DNA of 64,000 nucleotides from a virus (IMGVR_UViG_3300009503_000001:1-64000), one strand, 5' to 3'; positions 1 to 8,555 are shown, counted from the stretch's first letter. Notes: generated by a model from the sequence alone, not told the origin. Numbers and translations: made by a program.

Positions 1-213
1 AATGTATGTATAAATACAATTACTGATTATATTACATTAGATATATTAAAGAACGATGATTTAATTAAAATAGAACCATCAGATCAACTTGATATTAATG
101 AAGATGAATATGAATATCGAATAAAACTAACACCTAAATTTAAAAAATGGTATATGAGAAAGAAATTGGAAATTATTAATCCAGAAGAAAGATTAAAATT
201 AAAATGTAAATAA
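1..213 (+). CDS. C-terminal part of an unknown protein, possibly a winged-helix domain
   Basis: The frame is open from the window edge to a TAA at 211-213, giving 70 residues of a protein whose start lies outside. The visible part has a helix-strand pattern (LDILKNDDLIKIE, then RIKLTPKFKKWYM) resembling the end of a winged helix-turn-helix domain. That is inference from pattern only. It is followed after 29 bases by a same-strand gene with its own promoter-like AT box. Confidence 0.5.
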   Translation, partial: NVCINTITDYITLDILKNDDLIKIEPSDQLDINEDEYEYRIKLTPKFKKWYMRKKLEIINPEERLKLKCK

Positions 214-242
214 TTAAATATTATACTTTTTTTTATATACAT

Positions 243-755
243 ATGAGTCTACGAAAAGGAAAAAATATAAAAAAAATTAAACAAATTGAGAATATTTATC
301 TTGAATTATATAATATATCAACTTCAAAAAGTTGTGTTAATGCTAGAGTTATAACAGATATTTTTAGTGAATTGTGTAATTTAATATATTTAAATTGGTG
401 TCCTGTTTTATATATATTTTCTGAAGAAAAACATATTTGGATTCTTTTTAGATTATTTAAATATGGAGTAAAAAAAGATCATAGCAGTGCGATTATTAAT
501 TTTTATATTAATAAAATTAATGAATTGTTTAAAAATGAAAATATTTATATTCATTGTGGAACGATATTATTTGAAAATGATTTTGTAAAATATATTTATG
601 ATTTAGATATTAAAAAAATAGTTAGATCTACACCTGATGATATAGATTTTATAAGCAATGAAACATTTTTATTCGATATAAGGGATTTACCATTTATAGA
701 ATTTAAAGAAATAGAAAGAAGATTAAAAAATTTAAGTTCAACAATCCAAAATTAG
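243..755 (+). CDS. Unknown 170-residue protein
   Basis: Not recognised. Soluble, lysine-rich, with no signal peptide or membrane segment; it contains the sequence ILFRLFKYGVKKDHSSAI and a later RSTPDDIDFIS. The ATG at 243 has no ribosome binding site, but an ATTAAA box begins 30 bases upstream (213), which is the spacing of leaderless genes in this window. Its 3' end overlaps the convergent gene 738-1712 by 18 bases. Confidence 0.6.
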   Translation: MSLRKGKNIKKIKQIENIYLELYNISTSKSCVNARVITDIFSELCNLIYLNWCPVLYIFSEEKHIWILFRLFKYGVKKDHSSAIINFYINKINELFKNENIYIHCGTILFENDFVKYIYDLDIKKIVRSTPDDIDFISNETFLFDIRDLPFIEFKEIERRLKNLSSTIQN

Positions 756-1712
756 TGGATTTTTATTTTTATTTTCATCAATATTCTCATATAAAAGTTC
801 ATATAAATCTGATATATTAGGTTGTTCATTTAAATATTCAATATAAGTTTTTAAAATTTTATTTCTTAATTTATTATCACAAAATATCTTATATAGGATC
901 CCATAATTATCTATTTTTAATTTTCTTAATGATTTTTCTCCTTTTTTTAATGGATCAATTATTCTATTTGTAACATGTTGTTTTAATTTATTATCTAATG
1001 ATATTGAATCAATAAATATTTCAAATTTTTCATCTTGTTTTAATGTGAATGGTGAAATCCAAGTTGTTAATAATGCTAAATTATTTATATAATAACAATA
1101 ATTATCTTCAAATTTAATAGTAGGATCCGAATTTTTTAAATTAATATATAATTGAAAATTAGAAATAATAGGCTCAAATTTTAATATTTCATTTTTCGTA
1201 ATATCTAAAGGTAAATTACATATATCATAATTAAGACAAATTATAATATAAAGAATCATTAAGTGCTTGCATAATCCATTATTTATACCAATTCTACAAT
1301 TACAATTTTCTATTATTTCGTTATTTTCTATTTTTAATTCAGTATTAATATCCCAATTTCCTACAAAACCAGAACATAACATCGTTAAAATAAATACATT
1401 GTTTTCACATTTGAATTTAATATTTGTTATTTTTTCTAGCTTATCATTAAAGATTATTAAATTATAAGCCATAGATAAGATTTTATTTATTATTTGTTTT
1501 CTTTCTTTAATATAAATTTTATCCTGTTCCTCTTTAGTAGTTGCTGTTAATATAAAATTAATCAATTCGTTCTTTTTTTTATATTTAGAATAACCATAAA
1601 TTCCATAAACATTACAAATTCTTTTTAGTTCTTCAATTGTTATAGAATTTAGTAACTTTTTAAAATTATTCATATATAATAAATTTTTATCTTTATATTT
1701 AAAAATTTTCAT
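738..1712 (-). CDS. SAP-like plus SWIM zinc-finger protein
   Basis: A 324-residue protein. Residues about 14-50 look like a SAP-type DNA-binding helix pair (ITIEELKRICNVYGI ... KKNELINFIL). Near residues 135-150 is a SWIM zinc signature, CxC-x(9)-CxH (CNCRIGINNGLCKHL). SWIM domains bind zinc and usually mediate DNA or protein contacts. The remainder is unrecognised. It is transcribed divergently from 1728-3053 with only 15 bases between start codons. A role in nucleic-acid metabolism is likely but not specific. Confidence 0.75.
   Translation of the reverse strand: MKIFKYKDKNLLYMNNFKKLLNSITIEELKRICNVYGIYGYSKYKKKNELINFILTATTKEEQDKIYIKERKQIINKILSMAYNLIIFNDKLEKITNIKFKCENNVFILTMLCSGFVGNWDINTELKIENNEIIENCNCRIGINNGLCKHLMILYIIICLNYDICNLPLDITKNEILKFEPIISNFQLYINLKNSDPTIKFEDNYCYYINNLALLTTWISPFTLKQDEKFEIFIDSISLDNKLKQHVTNRIIDPLKKGEKSLRKLKIDNYGILYKIFCDNKLRNKILKTYIEYLNEQPNISDLYELLYENIDENKNKNPLILDC
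1695..1706 (+). promoter_or_regulatory. TATA box of the repeat-protein gene (leaderless)
   Basis: TATATTTAAAAA; its TTTAAA core begins at 1698, exactly 30 bases before the ATG at 1728, and no ribosome binding site lies between. Archaeal transcription normally starts about 25 bases past the box, so the mRNA should begin at or next to the start codon. Confidence 0.6.
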
Positions 1713-1727
1713 TAAAATATATTATTT

Positions 1728-3053
1728 ATGGAATTTGATTATCCTTTTATTTATGATGATGTTTTTTTAACAGCATTAATAAATGAAAAAACTAATAAAC
1801 AATTTTTAGTTTTAAAACAAATTGATTTAAAAACTGGAGAAGTAATTAAAAGATTTTATTTATATTGTATTCATACTGCTATTTACAATACTAATATTGA
1901 AGATTTAATAAAGTATAATACAGAAGATTTAGTAATTAGAAGTTTTGAAATTGTATCATTAGAAAATAGAAATAATGAAATATTTTTATCATTAGAAGAG
2001 AGAATATTTGCGTTTAAAAGCTGGGTTGAAGGAATATCAAATTTTGGAATTAAATCATTAGAAATTCAATCCGAAATTGAAAATTATTATAGATTTATAG
2101 TTCCAATATCGAGTTTTTTATTAAAAAGTTTATCATTAATAAAAGAAGAGTTTTTTTATGAATTTGTTAATTTCATAAATAAGCAGTCAGTTTATGAAAA
2201 TGTTAAATCGCAATCATACATTGATGCTAATTTTATTACAATATTGCAGAGTATAGATGATAATTCAGAAATTTTAACTGATGATAAATATGAAAAATTA
2301 AAATATGCTATTTGTATTTTAAAACCGAGTATTTTTGTATTTTTTGAAAAGGATAATTATAAATCTTATTTAAGAAAATTAATAAAACGAGATATAGAAA
2401 TAATTTCAGAATTACCTCAATTTCCAATATTATTTAAAATATCTGATTTATCTATAAAAATTCAACTTGCTAATAATGAATATGCTACAAATTTTAATGA
2501 ATTTAAATTTTTATTTGATGAAAATAATGATTTAATTAAAGTCTGTATTGCTAGTAATAAAGGAGCTACAAAATTTAATGAATATAGAACATTATTTAAT
2601 GAAAAAAATAGATATATATTATCCAATATTGCATCAAATTTATTAGCTGTAAAATTTGATGAATATAGAAATTTATTTTATGTTGAGGATCCATTTGTTT
2701 TAATGTATGTAGCAAAAAATCCAAATGCTGTAAATTTTGAGGAATATAAAAAATTATTTAATATTGATAATATATTAGTAAAAAGATTTATAGCATCTAA
2801 TCCAAATGCTACAAAATTTGAAGAATATAAGAAATTTTTTTATGATAATGATGTAATAACTAGAATATTTGTGGCTGAAAATATTAATGCTACAAAATTT
2901 GATGATTATAATATTTTATTTAATGATAATAATATGTTAGTAAAAATGGCTATTGCTAGTAATCCAAATATTATTAAATTTAAAGATAAAATTAATTTAT
3001 TAATTAATGATAAAAATGAGTGTATTAAAAAAATATTAAATAGAATTAATTAA
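1728..3053 (+). CDS. Alpha-helical repeat protein (about seven 23-residue repeats)
   Basis: A 441-residue protein. The N-terminal ~230 residues are unrecognised. From about residue 240 to 430 the protein consists of repeats of roughly 23 residues with consensus ASNPNATKFEEYKKLFxDxN, resembling leucine-rich-repeat-variant or HEAT-like helical repeats that form protein-binding surfaces. One repeat pair is separated by very similar DNA, consistent with tandem duplication. The ATG follows a TTTAAA box at exactly 30 bases. Function unknown; a scaffold or host-interaction role is inference. Confidence 0.7.
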   Translation: MEFDYPFIYDDVFLTALINEKTNKQFLVLKQIDLKTGEVIKRFYLYCIHTAIYNTNIEDLIKYNTEDLVIRSFEIVSLENRNNEIFLSLEERIFAFKSWVEGISNFGIKSLEIQSEIENYYRFIVPISSFLLKSLSLIKEEFFYEFVNFINKQSVYENVKSQSYIDANFITILQSIDDNSEILTDDKYEKLKYAICILKPSIFVFFEKDNYKSYLRKLIKRDIEIISELPQFPILFKISDLSIKIQLANNEYATNFNEFKFLFDENNDLIKVCIASNKGATKFNEYRTLFNEKNRYILSNIASNLLAVKFDEYRNLFYVEDPFVLMYVAKNPNAVNFEEYKKLFNIDNILVKRFIASNPNATKFEEYKKFFYDNDVITRIFVAENINATKFDDYNILFNDNNMLVKMAIASNPNIIKFKDKINLLINDKNECIKKILNRIN

Positions 3054-3234
3054 AATTCTTCTTTATCCATAAGGGTGTTTAAAAATTTTAACCTCCTTTT
3101 TAATTATTTTTTTATTTTTATATAATTATAGTTTTATTTAAATATTTTAAATTATTTTTATTAAAAAAAAGTAAAAAAATTAATTTAGTAAAAGTTTAAA
3201 TTTGTTTTTTTATTAAAAATAAATAGGTGATTAT
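3054..3234. other. Intergenic region with promoter of 3235-3981
   Basis: AT-rich, no gene. A TTTAAA-type box (GTTTAAATTTG, about 3195-3205) precedes a ribosome binding site AGGTGAT just before the ATG at 3235. Near 3080-3105 a short T-rich stretch follows the previous gene and may act as a T-run terminator. Confidence 0.4.
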
Positions 3235-3981
3235 ATGGTAACACAACAAAAATGCCCCTCTTTTATTAAAAGACCAATAAAAGAAACTTGGAAAAATTGG
3301 TTGGTAATATCTTTAGTTATAGGTATTTCAGTAGCATCGCTAATTTATGGAATGAAATATAAAGAATTGAAAACATTGGAAGATAATATCAATGGAATTA
3401 GAATTACATTTTCAGATGAATTTTATATAAAAGTTTCTTGGCAACCAAATGTAAAACATTATGATTTTAATATTGATGTATTACAGATGAATTCTTGGGA
3501 ATTTGATGAACAACAAATTGATGCTATTGTAAATTATATAAAAACTCATGGTTCTTTGAATAAATCAGATGGAGAACTTATGGAAAATTTAATTGGAAAT
3601 CAAGCTTTTATGTGTATATCAATTCTTATGTATGGATATACTAATGGTTCAAATCTTGATTTTAATTATGTTATCGATTATAAATCTGTTAGGGCATTCA
3701 TTCCTGGAATATACATAAAATTATCTAATGAAACTAATGATTATAATGATTATGATGTAATGGTTTCATTTGATAAAGCTGCTGAATTCATAATGTCATT
3801 TATAGATGAACATAATGATTTAATTGAAACTGATAACTTAACAACAATAATAAAAACATTAGATAATCATTTGGAAATAAATTATATATATATAGATTGT
3901 GAAGATGAAGAAAATTCTTACATGATAGCAAAATTTAATAATCAAATAATAAATATGACATCCCAAGCAATTTTTCTATAA
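3235..3981 (+). CDS. Unknown membrane-anchored protein
   Basis: 248 residues with one hydrophobic segment at about residues 22-41 (WLVISLVIGISVASLIYGMK) and a positively charged N-terminal side, so probably a single-pass protein with a large acidic domain on the other face. No family recognised. The start is supported by AGGTGAT six bases upstream. It may be a virion or envelope component, by analogy with the other anchored proteins in the window; this is inference. Confidence 0.65.
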   Translation: MVTQQKCPSFIKRPIKETWKNWLVISLVIGISVASLIYGMKYKELKTLEDNINGIRITFSDEFYIKVSWQPNVKHYDFNIDVLQMNSWEFDEQQIDAIVNYIKTHGSLNKSDGELMENLIGNQAFMCISILMYGYTNGSNLDFNYVIDYKSVRAFIPGIYIKLSNETNDYNDYDVMVSFDKAAEFIMSFIDEHNDLIETDNLTTIIKTLDNHLEINYIYIDCEDEENSYMIAKFNNQIINMTSQAIFL

Positions 3982-4064
3982 AATAATATTTTATTTTTTT
4001 TTAAGTAAAATTTAAATATTATTTTTTTTATATATATATTAAAATTAAATAAGAGGTTAAAAAA

Positions 4065-4493
4065 ATGGATTTAGAATCTTGTCCACAAAAAAAATATGGT
4101 CCAATTGAAAAAGTATTTGATCTTGTTACTACAGATCCTCCTGCAATGTATGAAAAAGGAGGTGGATACAGTAATACTGGTTATTCTGTAATCATAACAG
4201 ATAATTATGGTGATAGAAAAACTGCTGAAGAGGTTTATACTAAAGGGCCATTAGCCTGTAGAGAGCATGCATTAATTCCGGTTGAAGTTAATGATTATAT
4301 TATTGAAACAAATTATATACATGGTCTTTTCACGCAGAATATATATAGAATTAAAGAAATAAATAAAGAAAAAGGAGAATTAATAGCAATAAAAATACCT
4401 ATTCCATCATCATATTTAAAAAAAGCACTAGAAGTTGGACGAGAAAAAGCTGTTTGTTATCATTGCAAAGAACCGCATTATATTTCTAAATAA
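4065..4493 (+). CDS. Unknown soluble 142-residue protein with Cys pairs
   Basis: Not recognised. Glycine- and proline-containing, with a balanced composition unlike the Asn/Lys-rich neighbours. It carries a C-terminal CYHCKEPH that could form part of a zinc site, together with single Cys near residues 6 and 66. A strong TATA-like box (AATTTAAATATT, about 4009-4020) and a good ribosome binding site (GAGGT) suggest it is well expressed. A virion or abundant accessory protein is possible but unproven. Confidence 0.6.
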   Translation: MDLESCPQKKYGPIEKVFDLVTTDPPAMYEKGGGYSNTGYSVIITDNYGDRKTAEEVYTKGPLACREHALIPVEVNDYIIETNYIHGLFTQNIYRIKEINKEKGELIAIKIPIPSSYLKKALEVGREKAVCYHCKEPHYISK

Positions 4494-4636
4494 ATTTTTT
4501 TTTATTTTTATATAAATATTTTTATAATCTTTTTTTTTTAGAACAAAATTGAAAAGCTTTTTTTGAATTTTTGCGTAAAAGTTTTTTGGTTCCAATATTC
4601 TTTTTTTTGTAATAGACTTTTTTAATATTTCAATTT
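4494..4636. other. T-rich intergenic spacer
   Basis: No gene seen. Contains several runs of T after the stop of 4065-4493 that could terminate transcription, and a GGTTCC-containing stretch (about 4588) without any recognisable tRNA structure. Confidence 0.3.
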
Positions 4637-4990
4637 TTATTTTTCTTCAAGATTAATGAAGATTTTCTTATATATTTCATCGTAAAGAACTACAATTTCT
4701 TGTAATTCTTTTAGAGAGATCTTGGTTTTATAAAACTCGGTTTTTAATATACTTTGTTTATTTTTAATTTTAGGATAGCCACTTTTTCCAGTAGAGGATA
4801 ATTGTTCTAATCTATTAATATTTTCATCTTGTCTCAACAAATGGAATAAAGCAAACGAATCTAGTAAATTTATTTCATTTTTCTTCCTTAATACGATAAA
4901 ATCTTTTGAAAATAAAAATTTTGTAGCAATTTTAGTTACAACTGCAATTTTCTTCTGATATACTCTTACTGGAGCAATAATAACATCTCC
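4637..4990 (-). pseudogene. Remnant of a type I restriction specificity (HsdS-like) target-recognition domain
   Basis: Reading the minus strand, the frame is open for 117 residues but begins immediately after a stop and has no ATG; only TTG codons near 4840 could start a shorter product. The translation (GDVIIAPVRVYQKKIAVVTK, then FALFHLLRQDEN, STGKSGYPKIKNKQ and ISLKELQEIVVLYDEIY) follows the half-repeat pattern of HsdS subunits: GDV..., a short helix, an S.G..G.PKI loop, then an L.EQ-like helix. A complete HsdS is about 400 residues with two such halves, so this is a truncated relic. No HsdM or HsdR is in the window. Confidence 0.65.
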
Positions 4991-5042
4991 CTAAAAGGTT
5001 TAACATTCCTATATGGTTATATTTATAATATGAATTATTCTT
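4991..5042 (-). pseudogene. Decayed inverted copy of the start of the transglycosylase gene
   Basis: On the minus strand 4991-5029 matches 52246-52283, the start of the TGT-family gene, at about 35 of 39 bases. All differences are transitions at third codon positions. The frame reads YYKYNHIGMLNLL against NYKYNHIGILNLL in the intact gene. It is closed upstream by a TGA and runs into the HsdS-like remnant in another frame. It is therefore a fragment of a diverged homologue, not a recent exact duplication. Confidence 0.65.
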
Positions 5043-5103
5043 TCAATTTACTTGAGTTTTTTGTTTTTTTGATCCAAAAATAGAAAAAAAGAGAGCTTTT
5101 TAG

Positions 5104-5190
5104 TTTTTTGGAGTTTATAAATTTTTTCGGGCAATAATTTTCCGATAAAATCCGAAAATGAGAATTTTTCTAAAATTTATACTCCAAAAA
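5104..5190. terminator. Large nested hairpin downstream of the AAA+/vWA operon
   Basis: Outer arms TTTTTTGGAGT (5104-5114) plus ATAAATTTT pair with AAAATTTAT and ACTCCAAAAAA (to 5191) with a 2-base bulge; inside, TTTTCGG (5124-5130) pairs with CCGAAAA (5152-5158). It lies directly after the stop of the minus-strand vWA gene at 5209, which fits a bidirectional terminator. It may instead be the edge of an inserted segment, since it separates the AAA+/vWA module from the relics at 4.6-5.0 kb. Confidence 0.5.
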
Positions 5191-5208
5191 ATTTAATCAA
5201 AAATAAAA

Positions 5209-6480
5209 TTAATAAAATTTTTCAATTTTTTTTAATGCTGTAATTAAATCTCTTAGCTTTATTGTTCTAAAGAATTGTACTTTTTTTGTTTTTGTTATTT
5301 CATCTAATGAATGTTCATTCCAGTCATGCTCAAGTGTATCTTCGTATCGATCTTCAGGGCATAACCAGACAACATTAGCATTTTTTTTCTGTAAATCATA
5401 CACAAAATTGCCACCATCGAAATCGCCTACTAAAATGAATGTTTTATCAGATAAATCTTTTTGCTTTTCTATGAAAATTGCTTTTCCATCGTTGTAATTG
5501 TTAAATGAAATATCAAAATTGGGCGCTTCTATGATCTCAATATCTTTTCGTTTTATCGATAAATCAGAAATCATTTCCAATTTTTTGCTCCACCATTCCA
5601 TTGAACCTGATGTATCTAATACTAAATAAATGTTTTCTCTTTTTATATCAATGTAACATTGTTTTAATTGAATTGAACGGTTTAGGTTTCGTTTTAATAA
5701 TTGTTTTATCGATAATTTTTCTGTCCCACCAAGTACTTCTTCTGATTTCTCCATTGCTATATTTGTAATGGTGTTATAGAATAATTGTTTTATTTGTTTT
5801 AATTGGTTGAGTTTTTTTAGTTTAACAACTTTATTTTTGTTGAATTTGCCTTCATTGTTATTATTGTAATCATCTTCATCATCTTCATTATCATTTTCAT
5901 TGTCCTCGTAATCATTATCTTCATTGTCTTCGTAATCATTATTATCTTCATTGTCTTCGTAATCATTATTATTTTCATTGTCTTCGTAATCATTATCTTC
6001 ATTGTCTTCGTAATCATCATTATTTTCATTGTCTTCGTAATCATTATCTTCATCATTGTTTTCATTAGAATTACCATTACCTCCATTGGAATTATCATTG
6101 TTTTTATTAGAATTGTCATCATTGTTATTGTTATCGTTAGAATTATTGTTGTTGTTATTGTTGGAATTATTGTTGTTGTTGTTATTGTTGGAATTATTGT
6201 TGTTGTTGTTATTGTTGGAATTATTGTTGTTGTTGTTATTGTTGGAGTTATTGCTATCATTTGAATCATTAGAATTATCGTTCTCATTAGTATTGCTACT
6301 TTGCATTTTAGATTTTGTATCTTCATTTCCACCATGAAAATCTTCAGATGAATTGGTTAAATTTTCAACCAATTCTTTCTTCTCTTCTTCTATATGTTTA
6401 TTATTTTCATCGTTCTCATTTTTTTTATTTTCCTGAAACGGCTGATATTTATGTTTTAAAGTAATTTTTTTGATCTTCAT
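5209..6480 (-). CDS. vWA-domain protein with Asn-rich linker, partner of the AAA+ ATPase
   Basis: 423 residues in three parts: a charged N-terminus (about 1-65), a low-complexity linker (about 65-205) of SNNNNNNNN units followed by YEDNEDND units, and a C-terminal von Willebrand A domain beginning near residue 225. The metal-binding MIDAS motif DTSGS is at about residue 285 (YLVLDTSGSMEWW). Its start overlaps the stop of the upstream AAA+ gene (ATGA), so the two are translationally coupled. MoxR-type AAA+ ATPases with vWA partners act as chaperones that remodel or insert cofactors into target complexes (family knowledge). The target here is unknown. Confidence 0.85.
   Translation of the reverse strand: MKIKKITLKHKYQPFQENKKNENDENNKHIEEEKKELVENLTNSSEDFHGGNEDTKSKMQSSNTNENDNSNDSNDSNNSNNNNNNNNSNNNNNNNNSNNNNNNNNSNNNNNNNSNDNNNNDDNSNKNNDNSNGGNGNSNENNDEDNDYEDNENNDDYEDNEDNDYEDNENNNDYEDNEDNNDYEDNEDNDYEDNENDNEDDEDDYNNNNEGKFNKNKVVKLKKLNQLKQIKQLFYNTITNIAMEKSEEVLGGTEKLSIKQLLKRNLNRSIQLKQCYIDIKRENIYLVLDTSGSMEWWSKKLEMISDLSIKRKDIEIIEAPNFDISFNNYNDGKAIFIEKQKDLSDKTFILVGDFDGGNFVYDLQKKNANVVWLCPEDRYEDTLEHDWNEHSLDEITKTKKVQFFRTIKLRDLITALKKIEKFY
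5860..6262 (-). repeat. Coding minisatellite: 27-bp Asn-run units and YEDNEDN units
   Basis: Within the vWA gene, four consecutive units of about 27 bases encode SNNNNNNNN (about 6140-6250), with AAC and AAT codons mixed in the same order in successive units. Next to it, at about 5870-6050, 24-27-base units encode YEDNEDN(N)D. Such in-frame tandem repeats are expected to change in copy number by slippage, so the linker length may vary between relatives. Confidence 0.75.
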
Positions 6481-8333
6481 TTTTTTTTACACCTTTCTTT
6501 TAATTGATCTATTAATTCCTTTTTGTTAATTTTCTCATAGTTTTCCTTTTCATATTTATTTAAATAAATTACAAATTTTTTTATGTTATCAATGTAATCA
6601 ATAGAAAAATCACCATTTATTCCATCAAATATAACATCACCTATAATATCTATGTTTGAAGAAAGCATATCTAAGTAATCTTCGAAACCATCATCATAAG
6701 AATATATTTGTAATTTCCCATGTTTCATTAGTTTCTCATTGTTAATGAAGTAATCATAAATATTTTTAGGCAAAATCTTATTATTGTATAAAATTGTTAT
6801 GTGATCGTTATTTATCTCAATATCAGGCCATTCGTGTTCTTGTTTTTTAATTTTAACATTGTATTTTTTAGCTATGTGTTCAATGAAATCCATGTTATAA
6901 TGTATAAATGAATTAATAATTATATAGTTCTCTATTTTTTTATGAATAAATCTCCCAAATCCAAAGTCATTATTGATTTGCTCCATGAATCTTTTAAAAG
7001 TTTCAATGTTTTTATAGTTCATGTGTACATCATAGTATAAAATGTTTCTATATTTTTTTCTTTTGATTAATATTATGTCGTCTTTGTTCTTTATTAAGTA
7101 CTCTTTTTTCATCCACTGTTCCACTGTAAAATTATAACTCTTTATTAAACACCGTAATATTTCTATTAATGTTTTTTCACTGCAAAAGATAGGTCCCCTT
7201 GCATATATGTATTCAACTGTTTCAAGTCTTTCAAGCAGATCTGAATATAAAAAAATGGGTGCAGATCTTGTTATGAAATCTCTATGTATAGTCCATTTTT
7301 CAATTTTATTTATTGAATCTGAAGGATCATATGTCAATGCCATTTTTGTAATGTTCTCTGTATTATTTTTAATGTAACAAGCAACTGGTTTATCTTCGCT
7401 AATTGGAGCTTCTTTTTTAATCCTTTTTATTATTTTTAAATATGGTATTTTTTCGTTTTCGTTGTTATTTTCGTCGTTATTATCGTTATCGTTGTCATCA
7501 ATGTTGTTAATTGTAACATTGTAAGCTTTGAACAACTTGTCATCCTTTTCCTTTTCCTTTTCTTTAATTTTTATTTTTCTGGATGATACATATTCCTTGA
7601 ATAACTCAAAGGAATCATCATCCTTTACTATAAAAGTATATAGCATCTCATCCCAACTTAAAGATTGAGTATGAGATGCTATATGTAAATAAGAATGTAG
7701 ATTTAATAATTCAGGGATTGTAGCAACACGAATCCCTGAATTTAAAGTGTCAAGATACACTTGGACTAATAAATCCAAGTGCTCTTCACACTTGGTTTTT
7801 TTGAATATTACACTGCGAATATAATCCGCAGTGAAATATTCAAACTTTACAACGGAAACCCTTCGCATGAAGGGTTCCGAAAATTCTCTCATATCATTGG
7901 ATGTAAAGATTATTACTAAATTTTCTTTACATCCAATGATATCTTCGCACTCCTTTATTGGAGTGCTTACTCTACATTTCTGGATTAAATCCAGAAAAAA
8001 GGCATCACACGATGGTGATGTCTTATCAAATTCATCTATAACAAGCACTGTTTTGTTTGTTATAGATGATTTTAAAGCACATATTATTTTCCCTTCAATT
8101 AATTTAATTCCCGATGTTGTATTTTCATCGGGGATATAATTAAAAAGAAGTGCATTTTCATCAGTGTTTTTAAAACACTGATAAAAATACAATTTAGCTG
8201 AAAGAATTTCAGCTATTTTTTCACTCATCAGGGTTTTTCCGGTCCCTGCAGGACCTCTAAAAAGTAATGCAGGGACCATACCTGATGAAAAAGAAGAATT
8301 TATTATACATAAAATTTTATTTATTTCCTCCAT
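6477..8333 (-). CDS. MoxR-type AAA+ ATPase
   Basis: 618 residues. The AAA+ core occupies the first ~220: Walker A GPAGTGKT (27-34), Walker B VLVIDE (96-101), sensor 1 TSND (144-147) and candidate arginine finger RR (157-158). The following ~400 residues are lysine-rich and unrecognised. Upstream, a ribosome binding site GGTG precedes the ATG and a TATA box lies near 8385-8396. It is coupled by a 4-base overlap to the vWA gene, the classic MoxR/vWA pair. The first ~750 coding bases are packed with inverted repeats (separate entry), unlike the second half of the gene. G+C is visibly higher than in the neighbours, hinting at acquisition from elsewhere. Confidence 0.85.
   Translation of the reverse strand: MEEINKILCIINSSFSSGMVPALLFRGPAGTGKTLMSEKIAEILSAKLYFYQCFKNTDENALLFNYIPDENTTSGIKLIEGKIICALKSSITNKTVLVIDEFDKTSPSCDAFFLDLIQKCRVSTPIKECEDIIGCKENLVIIFTSNDMREFSEPFMRRVSVVKFEYFTADYIRSVIFKKTKCEEHLDLLVQVYLDTLNSGIRVATIPELLNLHSYLHIASHTQSLSWDEMLYTFIVKDDDSFELFKEYVSSRKIKIKEKEKEKDDKLFKAYNVTINNIDDNDNDNNDENNNENEKIPYLKIIKRIKKEAPISEDKPVACYIKNNTENITKMALTYDPSDSINKIEKWTIHRDFITRSAPIFLYSDLLERLETVEYIYARGPIFCSEKTLIEILRCLIKSYNFTVEQWMKKEYLIKNKDDIILIKRKKYRNILYYDVHMNYKNIETFKRFMEQINNDFGFGRFIHKKIENYIIINSFIHYNMDFIEHIAKKYNVKIKKQEHEWPDIEINNDHITILYNNKILPKNIYDYFINNEKLMKHGKLQIYSYDDGFEDYLDMLSSNIDIIGDVIFDGINGDFSIDYIDNIKKFVIYLNKYEKENYEKINKKELIDQLKERCKKK
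7499..8288. repeat. Chain of about 17 inverted repeats tiling the AAA+ coding region
   Basis: Paired arms read from the plus strand: 7499-7505/7515-7521 (7 bp); 7592-7598/7609-7615 (7); 7639-7651/7671-7683 (13); 7708-7719/7731-7742 (12); 7745-7750/7757-7762 (6); 7758-7765/7774-7781 (8); 7800-7809/7835-7844 (10) enclosing 7811-7817/7827-7833 (7); 7853-7864/7869-7879 (11, one bulge); 7891-7909/7924-7942 (19); 7947-7953/7960-7966 (7); 7977-7986/7988-7997 (10); 8003-8008/8015-8020 (6); 8032-8044/8057-8069 (13); 8107-8116/8126-8135 (10, one G-T); 8160-8170/8172-8182 (11); 8195-8203/8207-8215 (9); 8225-8232/8281-8288 (8) enclosing 8241-8250/8268-8277 (10). Loops are 1-19 bases. I found nothing comparable in 6480-7490. 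Confidence 0.9.
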
Positions 8334-8384
8334 TTTTTTTCACCATTTTTATTTTATATTTATATATATATATATATATAATAG

Positions 8385-8396
8385 TATTTAAATATT
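8385..8396 (-). promoter_or_regulatory. TATA box of the AAA+/vWA operon
   Basis: On the minus strand, AATATTTAAATA, about 52-63 bases before the ATG at 8333. A (TA)n run and a GGTG ribosome binding site lie in between, so this operon has a leader, unlike the leaderless genes nearby. Confidence 0.45.
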
Positions 8397-8405
8397 CTCC
8401 AACAT

Positions 8406-8436
8406 TTTTTACTCAAAAAAGTGAAAATTGATACAT
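8406..8436. promoter_or_regulatory. Operator-like inverted repeat plus TTGATACAT
   Basis: TTTTTACT (8406-8413), six bases, AGTGAAAA (8420-8427), followed directly by TTGATACAT. The same arrangement (TTTTCACT, six bases, AGTAAAAA, later TTGATACAT) stands before the SF2 helicase gene at 30198-30248. It sits just upstream of the TATA box, where an archaeal activator or repressor would bind. A shared regulator of the two transcription units is inferred. Confidence 0.5.
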
Positions 8437-8525
8437 CGATTTGTTTTTCAATATAAATTAATAAAAAAATTAATTTATATATTAAATATTTTTATTGACA
8501 TAGAATTTAAATAAATTTAATAATA

Positions 8526-8531
8526 TTTAAA
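8526..8531 (+). promoter_or_regulatory. TATA box of 8556-9227 (leaderless)
   Basis: TTTAAA within AATATTTAAATATTT, beginning exactly 30 bases before the ATG at 8556; no ribosome binding site in between. Confidence 0.6.
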
Positions 8532-8555
8532 TATTTTTTACTTTTCTATTAATAT

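Noticed and set aside
4585-4600. GGTTCCAATATTC as a tRNA T-arm
   Set aside because: No acceptor, D or anticodon stems in the flanks.
5817-6335. Long open frames on both strands across the Asn-rich repeat
   Set aside because: They are by-products of the trinucleotide repeat in the vWA gene: low-complexity Ile/Thr/Met or Leu/Ser runs, no ribosome binding site.
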